Assembly (NCBI RefSeq): GCF_023821985.2 | Contig: NZ_CP098805.1 | Span: 3,720,001-3,784,000 of the forward strand | Source of the DNA: Dyadobacter chenhuakuii | Lineage (GTDB): Bacteria; Bacteroidota; Bacteroidia; Cytophagales; Spirosomataceae | Length of the DNA stretch: 64,000 bases | Direction: 5' to 3' | Shown here: in pieces, positions 36,983 through 45,910 of the stretch | How the letters are laid out: each line of letters begins with the position of its first letter | Position numbering within the stretch: position 1 is the stretch's first letter | Translations under genes and position numbers: made by a program | Notes under the pieces: model-generated | What the model was told of the DNA's origin: nothing | The model's database searches: none | Seen by the model: the letters and a program-made list of their open reading frames with translations, nothing else

Positions 36983-39211
36983 ATGCTTAAAACCCCCAAC
37001 CTCCGTTTCCTGCCGTTGATTTTTCTCTTGATGACACTATCCTTCGGTAAGAATTCCGCACAGACCGTCCATCAGGATAAGCCATTCAAACAGGATTACA
37101 GCATCAAATTCTACGCTAATGAGAGCATGAATTTGCAGCAGGTCATTGCCGACCGGAATGAGAATATGCAGATCCTGGGCAAGGATGGCTTGCTGCATCC
37201 CGAAAATGGACAGTTTTTACATCCGGGAAGCATTCGCGCAGATAATTCCTATCGGTTTATGAAGGACAAAAAGATCGCCGCAATCGCAAGCTACCAGGAC
37301 CAGCATGTATATCTGACCGAATCCTTCATCCTCAGCAACGCCTGGGCCGGAACGCTCCTTTCGAAACATACATTGCCCAAAGCCAGCATTTTTGCCGGCG
37401 GCAACAACTTTGCTTTCCTGATATCGGATGGCAAGTCGCTGCAACTGGTTCAGGATTCAAAGAACATCTGGAGTGGAAATCTGCCCGATGACGAGGTTTT
37501 GGACATTGTTTTTCAAAGTACAGGAAATCAGTTCTGGATACTGGGAAGGAAATCGCTTTATAATCTTCCGGTTGGAAATAATGTGTTGACCAAGGCTTTT
37601 TCAGGGAACAATTTCACGGCTTTTGACCTCGCTAATAAAGAAAAGAGCATTATAATCGGAACCAGCGATGGCTATCATGTTTTTGATATAACCTCAAAAA
37701 AACAAACCGGGACTATCCACAACAAGCTTCCCGTCAATAAGATAACAGCCGTAAAAGAGGTGAATAACCGTATCTGGTTTGGTTCAGACGAGGGTGCATT
37801 TGCACTCCGGGCTGATAATAAGTTCGATTACTATTATGGTGAGCGCTGGCTGCCGGGCAATAAGGTCGTTGACATTGCAGAAGGGGCTCAAAATTCAGTT
37901 TTGATATTGACGAACAAAGGGTTAGGCCAGATTAATTTCAAATCGATGTCGCTTGAAGAAAAAGCTTTGCATTTTGAAAAACAAGTAAGGCAGCGGCACA
38001 TCAGAAACGGGTTTAATGCCTCACTGGTTAACATGGACCACGGAAATGTTGCGACGGGTTTTATGGAAGATTCTGATAATGACGGACTTTGGACTTCCAT
38101 GTATCTGGGCGGCGAAATTTTCCGCTACGCCGTGACAAAAGATCCCGAAGCACTGCAAAATTGTCGGGAATCCTTGGACGCTTTGGAAAGATTGTACTCG
38201 GTAACCGGCATTCCCGGCTTTCCGGCGCGCTCTTTTGAGCGATCGGGGCACATTAAGGAGCTAAGCGACAGCGAGCGTTGGCAGCATTCCGCTGAAAAAG
38301 AATGGGATTGGAAATCGACCACCAGCAGCGATGAAGTGATCGGGCATGTGTTCGCATTCGGTGCTATGGCTGAGCTTGTCGATGATCCGTCTATGAAGAA
38401 ACGGGCGGTTGCACTGATCGACACATTGATGTCTCACATCGTTAAAAATAATCTATATCTGATAGATTTTGATGGAAAACCGACCATGTGGGGCAAATGG
38501 AACCCTGAGTATGTGAATGCTTTTCCAATCAATGTTGGAGACCGGAAGCTGAATTCTTCCAACATTGTATCCATGCTGCAGACGGCTTATCATTTTACAA
38601 AAAAAGAAAAATACAAAGCCAAAGCTTTTGAACTGATGAACAAGCATGGCTATTTCGAGAACATGATGCGTTCCATGAAAGTGATCGGACAAGCCCCGGC
38701 AGACGCGGATGAGCATAGTAAGCACATGTCCGACGGCTGGAACCATTCTGATGATGAAATGTATTTTGTGGGTTACTGGGGGCTTTATCGCTACGCACTT
38801 AATGATACGCTGAAAGCAAGATACAAGCAGCAGATCCTGGATCACTGGCAGGTTGAGCGTCCTGAAAAAGAGGGCGCCTGGAACATTTTCACAGCAATGA
38901 CCGGAGCAAAAGATTTCGATCTGAAAGAAGCGGTCTGGTATTTACAGGAACATCCGCTCGACCTGATCGACTGGAACATCAAAAACAGCCATCGAAAAGA
39001 CATTGAGTTGATTGAACCCAACTTCCGCAGGCAAACCACCAAGGAAGTGCTCCCGCCCGACGAGCGCCAGGTTCAGCGCCACAATGCCAATATGTTCAGC
39101 CTGGACCGGGAAGGCCGAAATGGTGACGGTGAGTATAGCGCGGGTGATATCTGGCTTTTGCCCTACTGGATGGGGCGCTATCTCGGGGTCATCAGCGCAC
39201 CACAAAAATAG
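36983..39211 (+). CDS. Secreted beta-propeller plus alpha/alpha domain protein, novel family (copy 2)
   Basis: 742 residues with a cleavable signal peptide (PLIFLLMTLSFGKNSAQ) instead of a lipobox. Propeller about 30-325 with weaker repeats (RIWFGSDEGAFAL). The helical domain about 335-742 shares ordered motifs with the gene at 33481: EDSDNDGLWTSMYLGGEIFR, TSSDEVIGH (Asp450-Glu451), DFDGKPTMWGKW, HPLDLIDW and IWLLPYWMGRYLG. One copy being a lipoprotein and the other soluble suggests two locations for related activities. Four bases separate it from the YidR-like gene. No named family recognised; glycan-degrading role is inferred from fold and operon only. Confidence 0.85.
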   Translation: MLKTPNLRFLPLIFLLMTLSFGKNSAQTVHQDKPFKQDYSIKFYANESMNLQQVIADRNENMQILGKDGLLHPENGQFLHPGSIRADNSYRFMKDKKIAAIASYQDQHVYLTESFILSNAWAGTLLSKHTLPKASIFAGGNNFAFLISDGKSLQLVQDSKNIWSGNLPDDEVLDIVFQSTGNQFWILGRKSLYNLPVGNNVLTKAFSGNNFTAFDLANKEKSIIIGTSDGYHVFDITSKKQTGTIHNKLPVNKITAVKEVNNRIWFGSDEGAFALRADNKFDYYYGERWLPGNKVVDIAEGAQNSVLILTNKGLGQINFKSMSLEEKALHFEKQVRQRHIRNGFNASLVNMDHGNVATGFMEDSDNDGLWTSMYLGGEIFRYAVTKDPEALQNCRESLDALERLYSVTGIPGFPARSFERSGHIKELSDSERWQHSAEKEWDWKSTTSSDEVIGHVFAFGAMAELVDDPSMKKRAVALIDTLMSHIVKNNLYLIDFDGKPTMWGKWNPEYVNAFPINVGDRKLNSSNIVSMLQTAYHFTKKEKYKAKAFELMNKHGYFENMMRSMKVIGQAPADADEHSKHMSDGWNHSDDEMYFVGYWGLYRYALNDTLKARYKQQILDHWQVERPEKEGAWNIFTAMTGAKDFDLKEAVWYLQEHPLDLIDWNIKNSHRKDIELIEPNFRRQTTKEVLPPDERQVQRHNANMFSLDREGRNGDGEYSAGDIWLLPYWMGRYLGVISAPQK

Positions 39212-39215
39212 CTCC

Positions 39216-40592
39216 ATGCAATTTCAACGTTATTTTTCAATCACAATAATGCTATTCTCAATGCTGTCTTGCCAAACGGAATCCTATCTGCAGGAGAAAC
39301 AGGTTACCCAGGATTACGGTTATCATCACGATCTGGACAATAACGACAACTTTTCACCCGACGGGAAATGGTTGGTTTATGACACACGGACAGACAGCGG
39401 CGGCATTGCGGAATCAGCTAAGATTGAGAAAGTAAACATTGAAACAGGTGAGAAAAAGGTTTTGTTTGAAATAAAAAACAATCAAATATGGGGGCCGGGA
39501 GCTGGCGCTGTCAGTTATAGCCCGGTCCGGCAAGCCGTTGTTTTTATTCATGGGCTGGCTAATAGCACAAAGGAAAATCCATATCAGCAATGGCGCAGAA
39601 CAGGCGTGATCATTGAAGACGCAAACCCGAACGTTCCGATTTATATGGACGCCCGGGACGTGACTTTTCCATTCACGCCCGGCGCATTACGCGGCGGCAC
39701 GCACCGGCACGAATGGAGCGGCGACGGAAAATGGATCGGTTTTACTTATAATGATGCCATCCTGAAAGCGCTTGAAGATGCTTCGGGACAAAAGCGAAAC
39801 CTGCGCACAATAGGCGTTTCCACAAAAATAAGGCAGGTAAATGTCGACAAAAATGAAGAAAACGTCTCCGGTGAGTGGTTCAGCGCATTGGTAGTTCGTG
39901 TTGTTCCAAATCCCGAACCAGGAAGCGATCAGATCAGCCATGCAGCAGGCGACAGCTGGGTCGGGACGAATGGTTATTTGTTAAAAAACGGCGAGAAGCA
40001 GCTTGCAAGAGCATTTATTGGTGTTGTAAAAAATAAAAACGGCCAGGATGTGAGCGAAGTTTTTATCGTCGATATTCCCAACGACATTACGCAGCCCGGC
40101 GAACTTGGGCCATTGGAAGGAACAAAAGATGATTTCCCGATGCCTCCCAAAGGAGCAAGCCAAAGGAGAGTGACATTCACTGCTGAAACCGAATTTCCAG
40201 GATGCACCGGCATTGTGCGGTCGTCACCGGACGGAACTTCGCTTGCCTATTTGGCAAAAGATAAAAATGGTGTTGAGCAGATCTTCCTGATCTCACCATT
40301 GGGCGGGGAGCCGCGTCAGCTTACTGCACACGGATCTAATGTTTCGGGGAACGTAAGATGGCGTCCGGACGGGAAAGCGGTGGGTTACATTCACGAGGGA
40401 AGTATTTCAATTTGCAAGATTGGCGACGCGCCTTTTGAACAAAGATTCGTAAAAATCACGCAGCCTACCAATCCCGCGCCGTCTAATTTGGTGTGGTCTC
40501 CCGACGGTAAGACATTAGCATTCAATCGTTTGGTACAAAAAGAAGGCAAGCCTGCTTCTCAGCAGATATTTGTCATTGAAGTGAAGATGTAG
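39216..40592 (+). CDS. YidR/DUF3748-family PD40 lipoprotein
   Basis: 458 residues from MQFQRYFSITIMLFSMLSC, where Cys19 is a lipobox; an upstream frame extension lies inside the previous gene and is not used. Blades typical of TolB/WD40-like proteins (FSPDGKWLVYDTR, SSPDGTSLAYLAKD, WSPDGKTLAFNR). The segment YMDARDVTFPFTPGALRGGT with HRHEWSGDGKWIGFTYND closely follows Escherichia coli YidR (DUF3748), whose function is unknown. The family lies near sugar-acid genes in enterobacteria as far as I recall. Predicted periplasmic or surface lipoprotein; may bind or act on a sugar ligand. Confidence 0.8.
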   Translation: MQFQRYFSITIMLFSMLSCQTESYLQEKQVTQDYGYHHDLDNNDNFSPDGKWLVYDTRTDSGGIAESAKIEKVNIETGEKKVLFEIKNNQIWGPGAGAVSYSPVRQAVVFIHGLANSTKENPYQQWRRTGVIIEDANPNVPIYMDARDVTFPFTPGALRGGTHRHEWSGDGKWIGFTYNDAILKALEDASGQKRNLRTIGVSTKIRQVNVDKNEENVSGEWFSALVVRVVPNPEPGSDQISHAAGDSWVGTNGYLLKNGEKQLARAFIGVVKNKNGQDVSEVFIVDIPNDITQPGELGPLEGTKDDFPMPPKGASQRRVTFTAETEFPGCTGIVRSSPDGTSLAYLAKDKNGVEQIFLISPLGGEPRQLTAHGSNVSGNVRWRPDGKAVGYIHEGSISICKIGDAPFEQRFVKITQPTNPAPSNLVWSPDGKTLAFNRLVQKEGKPASQQIFVIEVKM

Positions 40593-40648
40593 GGGAAAGC
40601 GCAAACAATCGCGTCTGCATATTTATAACTTAATATGCAAATTATCCT

Positions 40649-41848
40649 ATGATTCATACCATGCGCTGGTTCGGGCCTAATGATCCCGTTTCACTGATGG
40701 ACATACGCCAGGCCGGATGCGCCGGAATCGTCAGCGCGCTGCACCAGATACCCGTAGGCGATGTGTGGTCGCCCGAAGCGATCGCAGAACGAAAATCGCT
40801 TATCGAAGCTGGTAATGAACGGTTTACGAAGCTTGAATGGCTGGTTGTTGAAAGTCTTCCCGTTCACGAACACATTAAAAAAGGCCTTCCTAACCGTGAA
40901 CTTTACATTGAAAACTACAAGGAATCATTAAAAAACCTGGCCGCCAGCGGAATCAGGACCGTTTGCTACAACTTCATGCCGGTGCTGGACTGGTCGCGTA
41001 CGCAGCTGGACTATACAATGCCCGAAGGCCATAAAACCCTTCGCTTCGTTTGGGTAGATTTCGCATTGTTTGACCTTTACATTCTTCGCAGGCCCAATGC
41101 CGCGGCCGACTACGAGCCTGAAATCCAGCAATCAGCAAGGGAAAAATTCGAGCGCATGTCGCCCGAAGAAATTTCTCATCTCACAAACACCGTTTTATTA
41201 GGATTACCTGGCTCGGAAGAGGCATTTGATCTTGTTAATTTCCAAAGCCTGCTGGACGCTTATGCGCACATTGGTGATCGGCAGCTGCGTGAAAATCTGT
41301 ATTATTTTATCAAAGAAGTTGCGCCCCTGGCGCAGGAACTGGGCGTAAATCTCTGCATTCATCCCGATGACCCGCCAAGGTCGTTATTGGGTTTGCCTAG
41401 GGTTGTCAGTACAGAAGCCGACCTCGAAGAGCTCATGCAAGCCAGTAATGTCCGAGCCAATGGGATTACATTCTGCACCGGTTCTCTGGGCGTAAGGGCT
41501 GATAATGAACTTGTTAAAATCATTGAACGCTTCGGTGACCGCATTCATTTCGTGCATTTGAGAACCACGAAGCGTGAAGATGGCACCCGGAATTTCCACG
41601 AAGCACCGCATCTGTACGGCGATGTAGATATGTACGCTGTCATCAAAGCGCTATTAGCCGAAGAGCAAAAACGTAAGGAAGCTGGCTATCAGGACATTGA
41701 GCTTCCTATGCGTCCCGATCACGGTTTCCAGATGCTCGATGATCTGCACAAAAGAACATATCCCGGCTATTCCGGCATCGGGCGATTGAAAGCATTGGCA
41801 GAGCTCCGCGGATTGGAAGTGGGCATTAAGCGTGCTTTTCATTATTAA
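40649..41848 (+). CDS. uxuA: Mannonate dehydratase
   Basis: Dehydrates D-mannonate to 2-keto-3-deoxygluconate in glucuronate catabolism; metal-dependent TIM-barrel enzyme in the cytoplasm. 399 residues: MRWFGPNDPVSLMDIRQAGC, GIRTVCYNFMPVLDWSRTQL, CIHPDDPPRSLLGLPR, TFCTGSLGVRADNELV, HFVHLRTTKR and RPDHGFQMLDDLHKRTYPGY match UxuA throughout, including the metal-binding His and Cys residues. Lies 56 bases after the YidR-like gene and 43 before the SDR gene. It is the firmest metabolic clue that the operon handles a hexuronate. Confidence 0.96.
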   Translation: MIHTMRWFGPNDPVSLMDIRQAGCAGIVSALHQIPVGDVWSPEAIAERKSLIEAGNERFTKLEWLVVESLPVHEHIKKGLPNRELYIENYKESLKNLAASGIRTVCYNFMPVLDWSRTQLDYTMPEGHKTLRFVWVDFALFDLYILRRPNAAADYEPEIQQSAREKFERMSPEEISHLTNTVLLGLPGSEEAFDLVNFQSLLDAYAHIGDRQLRENLYYFIKEVAPLAQELGVNLCIHPDDPPRSLLGLPRVVSTEADLEELMQASNVRANGITFCTGSLGVRADNELVKIIERFGDRIHFVHLRTTKREDGTRNFHEAPHLYGDVDMYAVIKALLAEEQKRKEAGYQDIELPMRPDHGFQMLDDLHKRTYPGYSGIGRLKALAELRGLEVGIKRAFHY

Positions 41849-41891
41849 AATGCCAAATCAAGAACATTAATCACCCACGATTTTTATAGAA

Positions 41892-42680
41892 ATGCCTGAA
41901 ATTGAAGATTCTAACACAGCCGCTTTAAATGTATTTTCACTCGCCGGAAAACTGGCGCTTATCACGGGCGGCGGAAGCGGCATTGGCTTTTACATTGCCC
42001 AAAGCATGGTTCAGGCCGGAGCCAAAGTGGTTATAACCGGTCGGCGCGAAGGTGTTTTGCAAGAAGCGGTCGCCACGCTCGGGCCTAATGTGCATTACTT
42101 TACCAATGACGTCACGCAACTCAGCACCATTCCCACATTGATCGAAAGCATTGAGGCGAAGCACGGCCCGATTGATATTTTGGTCAATAATGCAGGCATT
42201 AATATGAAAAAACATGCCATTGAAGTCACAGATGAAGATTTCGATCGTGTTATTCAAACCAATTTACATGCGGTTTTTGCTGTAACAAGAGAAGTGGGCA
42301 AGCGAATGATCGTGCGCAAGAAAGGCTCTATCATTATGATTACCTCCATGGCCGCGTTATACGGAATTGACCGTGTAGTGGCTTATACAGCTTCCAAATC
42401 CGCGGTTGGCGGCATGGTGAAAGCGCTGGCCACCGAATTTTCCCCTTATAATGTAAGGATAAATGCAGTGGCTCCGGGTTTTATAGAAACGCCCATGATG
42501 CTCACCGCTATGAACGGCGACCCATCGCGGCGCGACAAAGCCATGGACCGCACGCCCATGGGAACCTGGGGCAAACCCGACGACATCGGCTGGGCCGCCG
42601 TCTTCCTCGCCTCCCCCGCCGCCAAATTCATCACTGGCGTCTCGTTGCCCGTAGATGGTGGCAATTCGATTGGGTTTTAA
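41892..42680 (+). CDS. SDR-family oxidoreductase, probable fructuronate reductase role
   Basis: Classical short-chain dehydrogenase, 262 residues: cofactor loop ITGGGSGIGFYIA, NNAG in ILVNNAGINMKKH, catalytic Ser in MITSMAAL and Tyr-x-x-x-Lys in VVAYTASKSAVGG, NAVAPGFIETPM. No UxuB-type mannonate oxidoreductase gene is present, and this SDR directly follows uxuA, so it probably fills that step (fructuronate to mannonate). Gluconate 5-dehydrogenase is the other usual label for such sequences. Last gene of the seven-gene operon. Confidence 0.88.
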   Translation: MPEIEDSNTAALNVFSLAGKLALITGGGSGIGFYIAQSMVQAGAKVVITGRREGVLQEAVATLGPNVHYFTNDVTQLSTIPTLIESIEAKHGPIDILVNNAGINMKKHAIEVTDEDFDRVIQTNLHAVFAVTREVGKRMIVRKKGSIIMITSMAALYGIDRVVAYTASKSAVGGMVKALATEFSPYNVRINAVAPGFIETPMMLTAMNGDPSRRDKAMDRTPMGTWGKPDDIGWAAVFLASPAAKFITGVSLPVDGGNSIGF

Positions 42681-42722
42681 CATTGAAAGAGCTTTTATAC
42701 ACTATAATCATAAACACATACT

Positions 42723-43559
42723 ATGGACGAAAAAGTGAAGTTGTTTGATCAGAAAAAAATAAGGAGCCACTGGGATGCAGATTTGGAAAGGTGGTTTTTC
42801 GTGATTACTGACATTGTTGGAGTTTTGACCGAAAGCCCGAATCCGAGAAAATATTGGAGTGTTCTTAAGGGACGGCTGAAAAAAGAAGGAAGTCAGTTGA
42901 CTACAGTTTGTAGTCAACTGAAAATGATTGCCGCAGACGGGAAGTCATACTTAACTGATGTTGCAGATACGGAACAAACGCTGAGGCTCATCCAATCGAT
43001 ACCATCACCTAAGGCGGAACCATTTAAGCTATGGTTAGCAAGTGTCGGAAATGAGCGGATTAACGAGACCGAAAATCCGGAATTGACATTTGACCGTGCA
43101 ATGAAAACCTATTTACAAAAAGGATATAGTAAAGCATGGATTAATCAACGTCTTAAAAGCATTGAAATAAGAAAAGAACTAACAGACGAATGGGAGAATC
43201 GAGGAGTTAAAGCGGGAAAGGAATTTGCAACACTGACGGACATTATTACGCGGGCCTGGAGTGAGAAATCAGTCAAAGAGTATAAGGAATTTAAAAACCT
43301 ACAAAAGGAAAATCTCAGGGACAATATGACTAACCTGGAATTGGTACTTAATATGCTCGCGGAAGCAACAACAAGCGAAATATCAAAAGAGAAACTTCCC
43401 GCCACGTTCGAAGAAAGTAAGGACGTTGCAACTGCTGGTGGCAGTATTGCTGGCAATACCAGAAAGGAAATTGAAGCCAAGACCGGGAAGAGAATTGTTA
43501 GCCCGGACAACGCGAGGAGTTTAGGTAACCGACGAAAACCTGACGAGTTGCAAGATTAA
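42723..43559 (+). CDS. Bro-N-like / DinD-like protein of unknown function
   Basis: 278 residues. The N-terminal 110 residues (RWFFVITDIVGVLTESPNPR, YWSVLKGRLKKEGSQL, LIQSIPSPKAEPFKLWLASV) are a Bro-N-type domain as in phage antirepressors; the middle part (INQRLKSIEIRKELTDEWEN, NLRDNMTNLELVLNMLAEAT) is the conserved chromosomal extension of this family, and it ends IAGNTRKEIEAKTGKRIV. Such proteins are frequent, scattered and probably DNA-binding, with a mobile history. It is more AT-rich and Lys-rich than its neighbours and unrelated to the sugar genes on both sides, so it is likely a later insertion that marks the boundary between the two catabolic groups. Confidence 0.82.
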   Translation: MDEKVKLFDQKKIRSHWDADLERWFFVITDIVGVLTESPNPRKYWSVLKGRLKKEGSQLTTVCSQLKMIAADGKSYLTDVADTEQTLRLIQSIPSPKAEPFKLWLASVGNERINETENPELTFDRAMKTYLQKGYSKAWINQRLKSIEIRKELTDEWENRGVKAGKEFATLTDIITRAWSEKSVKEYKEFKNLQKENLRDNMTNLELVLNMLAEATTSEISKEKLPATFEESKDVATAGGSIAGNTRKEIEAKTGKRIVSPDNARSLGNRRKPDELQD

Positions 43560-43599
43560 TCCGATTCAAGATACATTATTAATTTCAACCCAAAGACCA

Positions 43600-44442
43600 A
43601 TGAAGCAAGTGATATTTTTAAAACCAATAAATCTTTTTCTAACGTTTATAATGCTGATTTCGATTGTATCGAATAGCAACGCCCAGAAAATCAAATGGAA
43701 TAAAGTCAAAGTCCTGGTTTATACTAAAAATGGGAAGGGTTATGTGCATGATAACATTGCGGCTTCGGTGGTGGCGATCCAGGCTCTGGGGAAGCAGCAT
43801 GGTTTCGGGGTGGATGTGAGCGATGATCCTGCGAAGTTTACGGAAGAGAATCTGAAACAGTATGACGCGCTTATTTTTTCCAATACAAATAATGATGTGT
43901 TCGATACGGACGCACAGCGCGTTGCATTGATGCGCTATATCCAGGCGGGCGGGAATTTTGTTGGCCTGCACTCGGCCTCCGGGACTGAGCGGAAGTGGCG
44001 CTGGTTCAAGGATATGCTGGGCGGAACATTCTTCTGGCATGAACCCGGACAAAGCTTCACAGTGAATGTTCTGGACTCCAAAAATCCTTCCCTGGCGCAC
44101 CTACCCGCAAAATGGGAGCGCAAAACGGATGAATTTTATTTTATCAAGGAGCTGGGCGTGAACCTGAATGTGCTGGCTGTAAATGATCATACAACGATTC
44201 AAAAACCTGCCGGAAAGGCACTGGACACATTTGGGACCGTTTTCCCGTCGGTTTGGTGGCATGAGTACGACGGTGGCCGCGCCTTTTATACTTCGCTGGG
44301 GCACCAGAAGGAAGATTATGAGCAGGAAGATTTGAGAAAACACATTCTGGGAGCCATCGAATGGGCCATAGGACCTCAAAAAGCAAGAAATTACAGCAAG
44401 GCTTATGCAACAAGCCCCACTGACGAAGTGCGTAAAAAGTAA
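43600..44442 (+). CDS. Secreted ThuA-domain protein
   Basis: 280 residues, signal peptide about 1-29 (FLTFIMLISIVSNSNAQ), then one ThuA domain (class I glutamine-amidotransferase-like fold): VLVYTKNGKGYVHDNIAASV, YDALIFSNTNNDVFD, NFVGLHSASGTERKWRWFKD, FPSVWWHEYDGGRAFYTSLG. ThuA proteins occur in trehalose/disaccharide utilisation and with 3-keto-sugar enzymes; biochemical role unclear. The usual nucleophile Cys position reads LHSASG, so no amidotransferase chemistry is expected. Followed after 26 bases by a Tat-exported Gfo/Idh/MocA oxidoreductase, likely co-transcribed. Confidence 0.9.
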   Translation: MKQVIFLKPINLFLTFIMLISIVSNSNAQKIKWNKVKVLVYTKNGKGYVHDNIAASVVAIQALGKQHGFGVDVSDDPAKFTEENLKQYDALIFSNTNNDVFDTDAQRVALMRYIQAGGNFVGLHSASGTERKWRWFKDMLGGTFFWHEPGQSFTVNVLDSKNPSLAHLPAKWERKTDEFYFIKELGVNLNVLAVNDHTTIQKPAGKALDTFGTVFPSVWWHEYDGGRAFYTSLGHQKEDYEQEDLRKHILGAIEWAIGPQKARNYSKAYATSPTDEVRKK

Positions 44443-44468
44443 TATCAAAAACATTAATCCTGAATCCA

Positions 44469-45905
44469 ATGAAAAATTTAACAGAAGAAAACGGCCAGGA
44501 CAGAAGGTCGTTCCTGAAAAGCGCCGCCACCGGAACGGCCGGTATCATTGCGGCTTCCATGTTCCCGACGATCGTCCCGGCAAGTGTTTTTGGAAAATAC
44601 GCACCCAGTAACCGCATCAACATCGGCCAGATCGGCATCGGACGCATTGCAACCGGTCACGATTTACCTGAAATCCTGAAAAATGAGGTGGCTCATGTGA
44701 TGGCTGTGGCGGATGTAGATAAAAACCGGCTTGCGCAGGGCAAACAGTGGATTGAAAATAAATATGCAGATAAGACCGGCAAAGCGAATTACGTAGATGT
44801 GAAAGCATATGACGACTATAAGGAGCTTTTGGCCAATAAAGAAATTGACGCGGTGATCATCAGCACGCCCGATCACTGGCATGCACAGCCTGCGATGGAG
44901 GCGGCCGTTGCGGGCAAGCACATTTACATGCAAAAACCTACTTCGCTGACGATCAAAGAAGGCCGTATGATGGCTGACATGATTAAGAAAAAGAAAGTGG
45001 TTTTCCAGTTGGGAAGTCAACAGCGATCGATGAACCCATGGCCGCAATTCAAAAGAACTTGTGAGCTGGTTCGCAATGGCCGCATTGGCAAGCTGAAAAA
45101 AGTTTACGTAGGCTTACCAGGTGATCCGGCAGGGGGCAACACAGAAAAAATGCCGGTTCCCTCCAATTTGAACTACGATATGTGGCTGGGCTCAACGCCC
45201 GAAGTATACTATACGTTGGATCGTGTGCATTCACAAACCGATATTAATGACCGTCCGGGATGGCTGCGTTTAGAGCAATTCGGTGCGGGTATGATCACCG
45301 GCTGGGGTTCTCACCACATTGACATCGCGCATTGGGGCATGGATACCGAGCTGACCGGCCCGATTGAAATCGATGGAAAAGCCACATTCCCGCCTGCCGG
45401 TTCCGGCTTATGGAATGTGCACGGCGACTTCCTGGTGAATGCTAAATATGCCAATGGTGTTGAAATGGAAATCGGCGGCACCAACCCCAACGGGGTGAAA
45501 TTCGAAGGAACGGACGGCTGGATCTTCGTTTCGCGTGGCAATGTGGGCGTGACGGCTTCCGATCCAGGCGCAGCTGCCGCAGCAAAGGAAAATAAGGCGT
45601 TCTATGCAAGTGATCCTAAAATCCTGGGTTCGGTAATACAGGCGAATGAAATCCACCTCTACGAAAGCCCCGAACAACACCAGAACTGGCTCGAATGCAT
45701 CCAAAATGGCAAACAAACCGTAAGCCACGCCGAAATTGCACAACGCTCCTGCTCAGCGTGCCTGATCGCGCATACAGCGATGAAACTGGGTCGTAAACTG
45801 AAATGGGATCCGAAAAAAGAAGAATACATCGGAGACAAGGAAGCCAATGCAACATTATCACGGCCCCAGCGCGGACCATATGGCACTAACTATGTAAAAG
45901 GATAA
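44469..45905 (+). CDS. Tat-exported Gfo/Idh/MocA oxidoreductase
   Basis: NAD(P)-dependent sugar oxidoreductase family, 478 residues. A twin-arginine signal (QDRRSFLKSAATGTAG) sends it folded to the periplasm. Rossmann domain: INIGQIGIGRIATGHDLPEI, then DAVIISTPDHWHAQPAMEAA and the conserved KHIYMQKPTSLTIKEG (Lys of the family Glu/Gln-Lys-Pro). C-terminal domain: GAGMITGWGSHHIDIAHWGM with the His pair expected in the active site. Exported members in Bacteroidota oxidise glycosides with a tightly bound cofactor in several known cases. Neighbours (ThuA, TIM-barrel epimerase, glycosidases) fit such a role. Followed by a perfect palindrome acting as terminator. Confidence 0.92.
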   Translation: MKNLTEENGQDRRSFLKSAATGTAGIIAASMFPTIVPASVFGKYAPSNRINIGQIGIGRIATGHDLPEILKNEVAHVMAVADVDKNRLAQGKQWIENKYADKTGKANYVDVKAYDDYKELLANKEIDAVIISTPDHWHAQPAMEAAVAGKHIYMQKPTSLTIKEGRMMADMIKKKKVVFQLGSQQRSMNPWPQFKRTCELVRNGRIGKLKKVYVGLPGDPAGGNTEKMPVPSNLNYDMWLGSTPEVYYTLDRVHSQTDINDRPGWLRLEQFGAGMITGWGSHHIDIAHWGMDTELTGPIEIDGKATFPPAGSGLWNVHGDFLVNAKYANGVEMEIGGTNPNGVKFEGTDGWIFVSRGNVGVTASDPGAAAAAKENKAFYASDPKILGSVIQANEIHLYESPEQHQNWLECIQNGKQTVSHAEIAQRSCSACLIAHTAMKLGRKLKWDPKKEEYIGDKEANATLSRPQRGPYGTNYVKG

Positions 45906-45910
45906 TTATT

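Noticed and set aside
33481..39211. Hybrid two-component sensors (propeller type)
   Set aside because: The N-terminal blades match that label, but no histidine kinase, receiver or HTH domain follows; the C-terminal part is helical and ends at WLLPYWMGRY.
42723..43559. Prophage or larger mobile island
   Set aside because: Only one gene of that kind; no integrase, transposase, tRNA target or flanking direct repeats seen.
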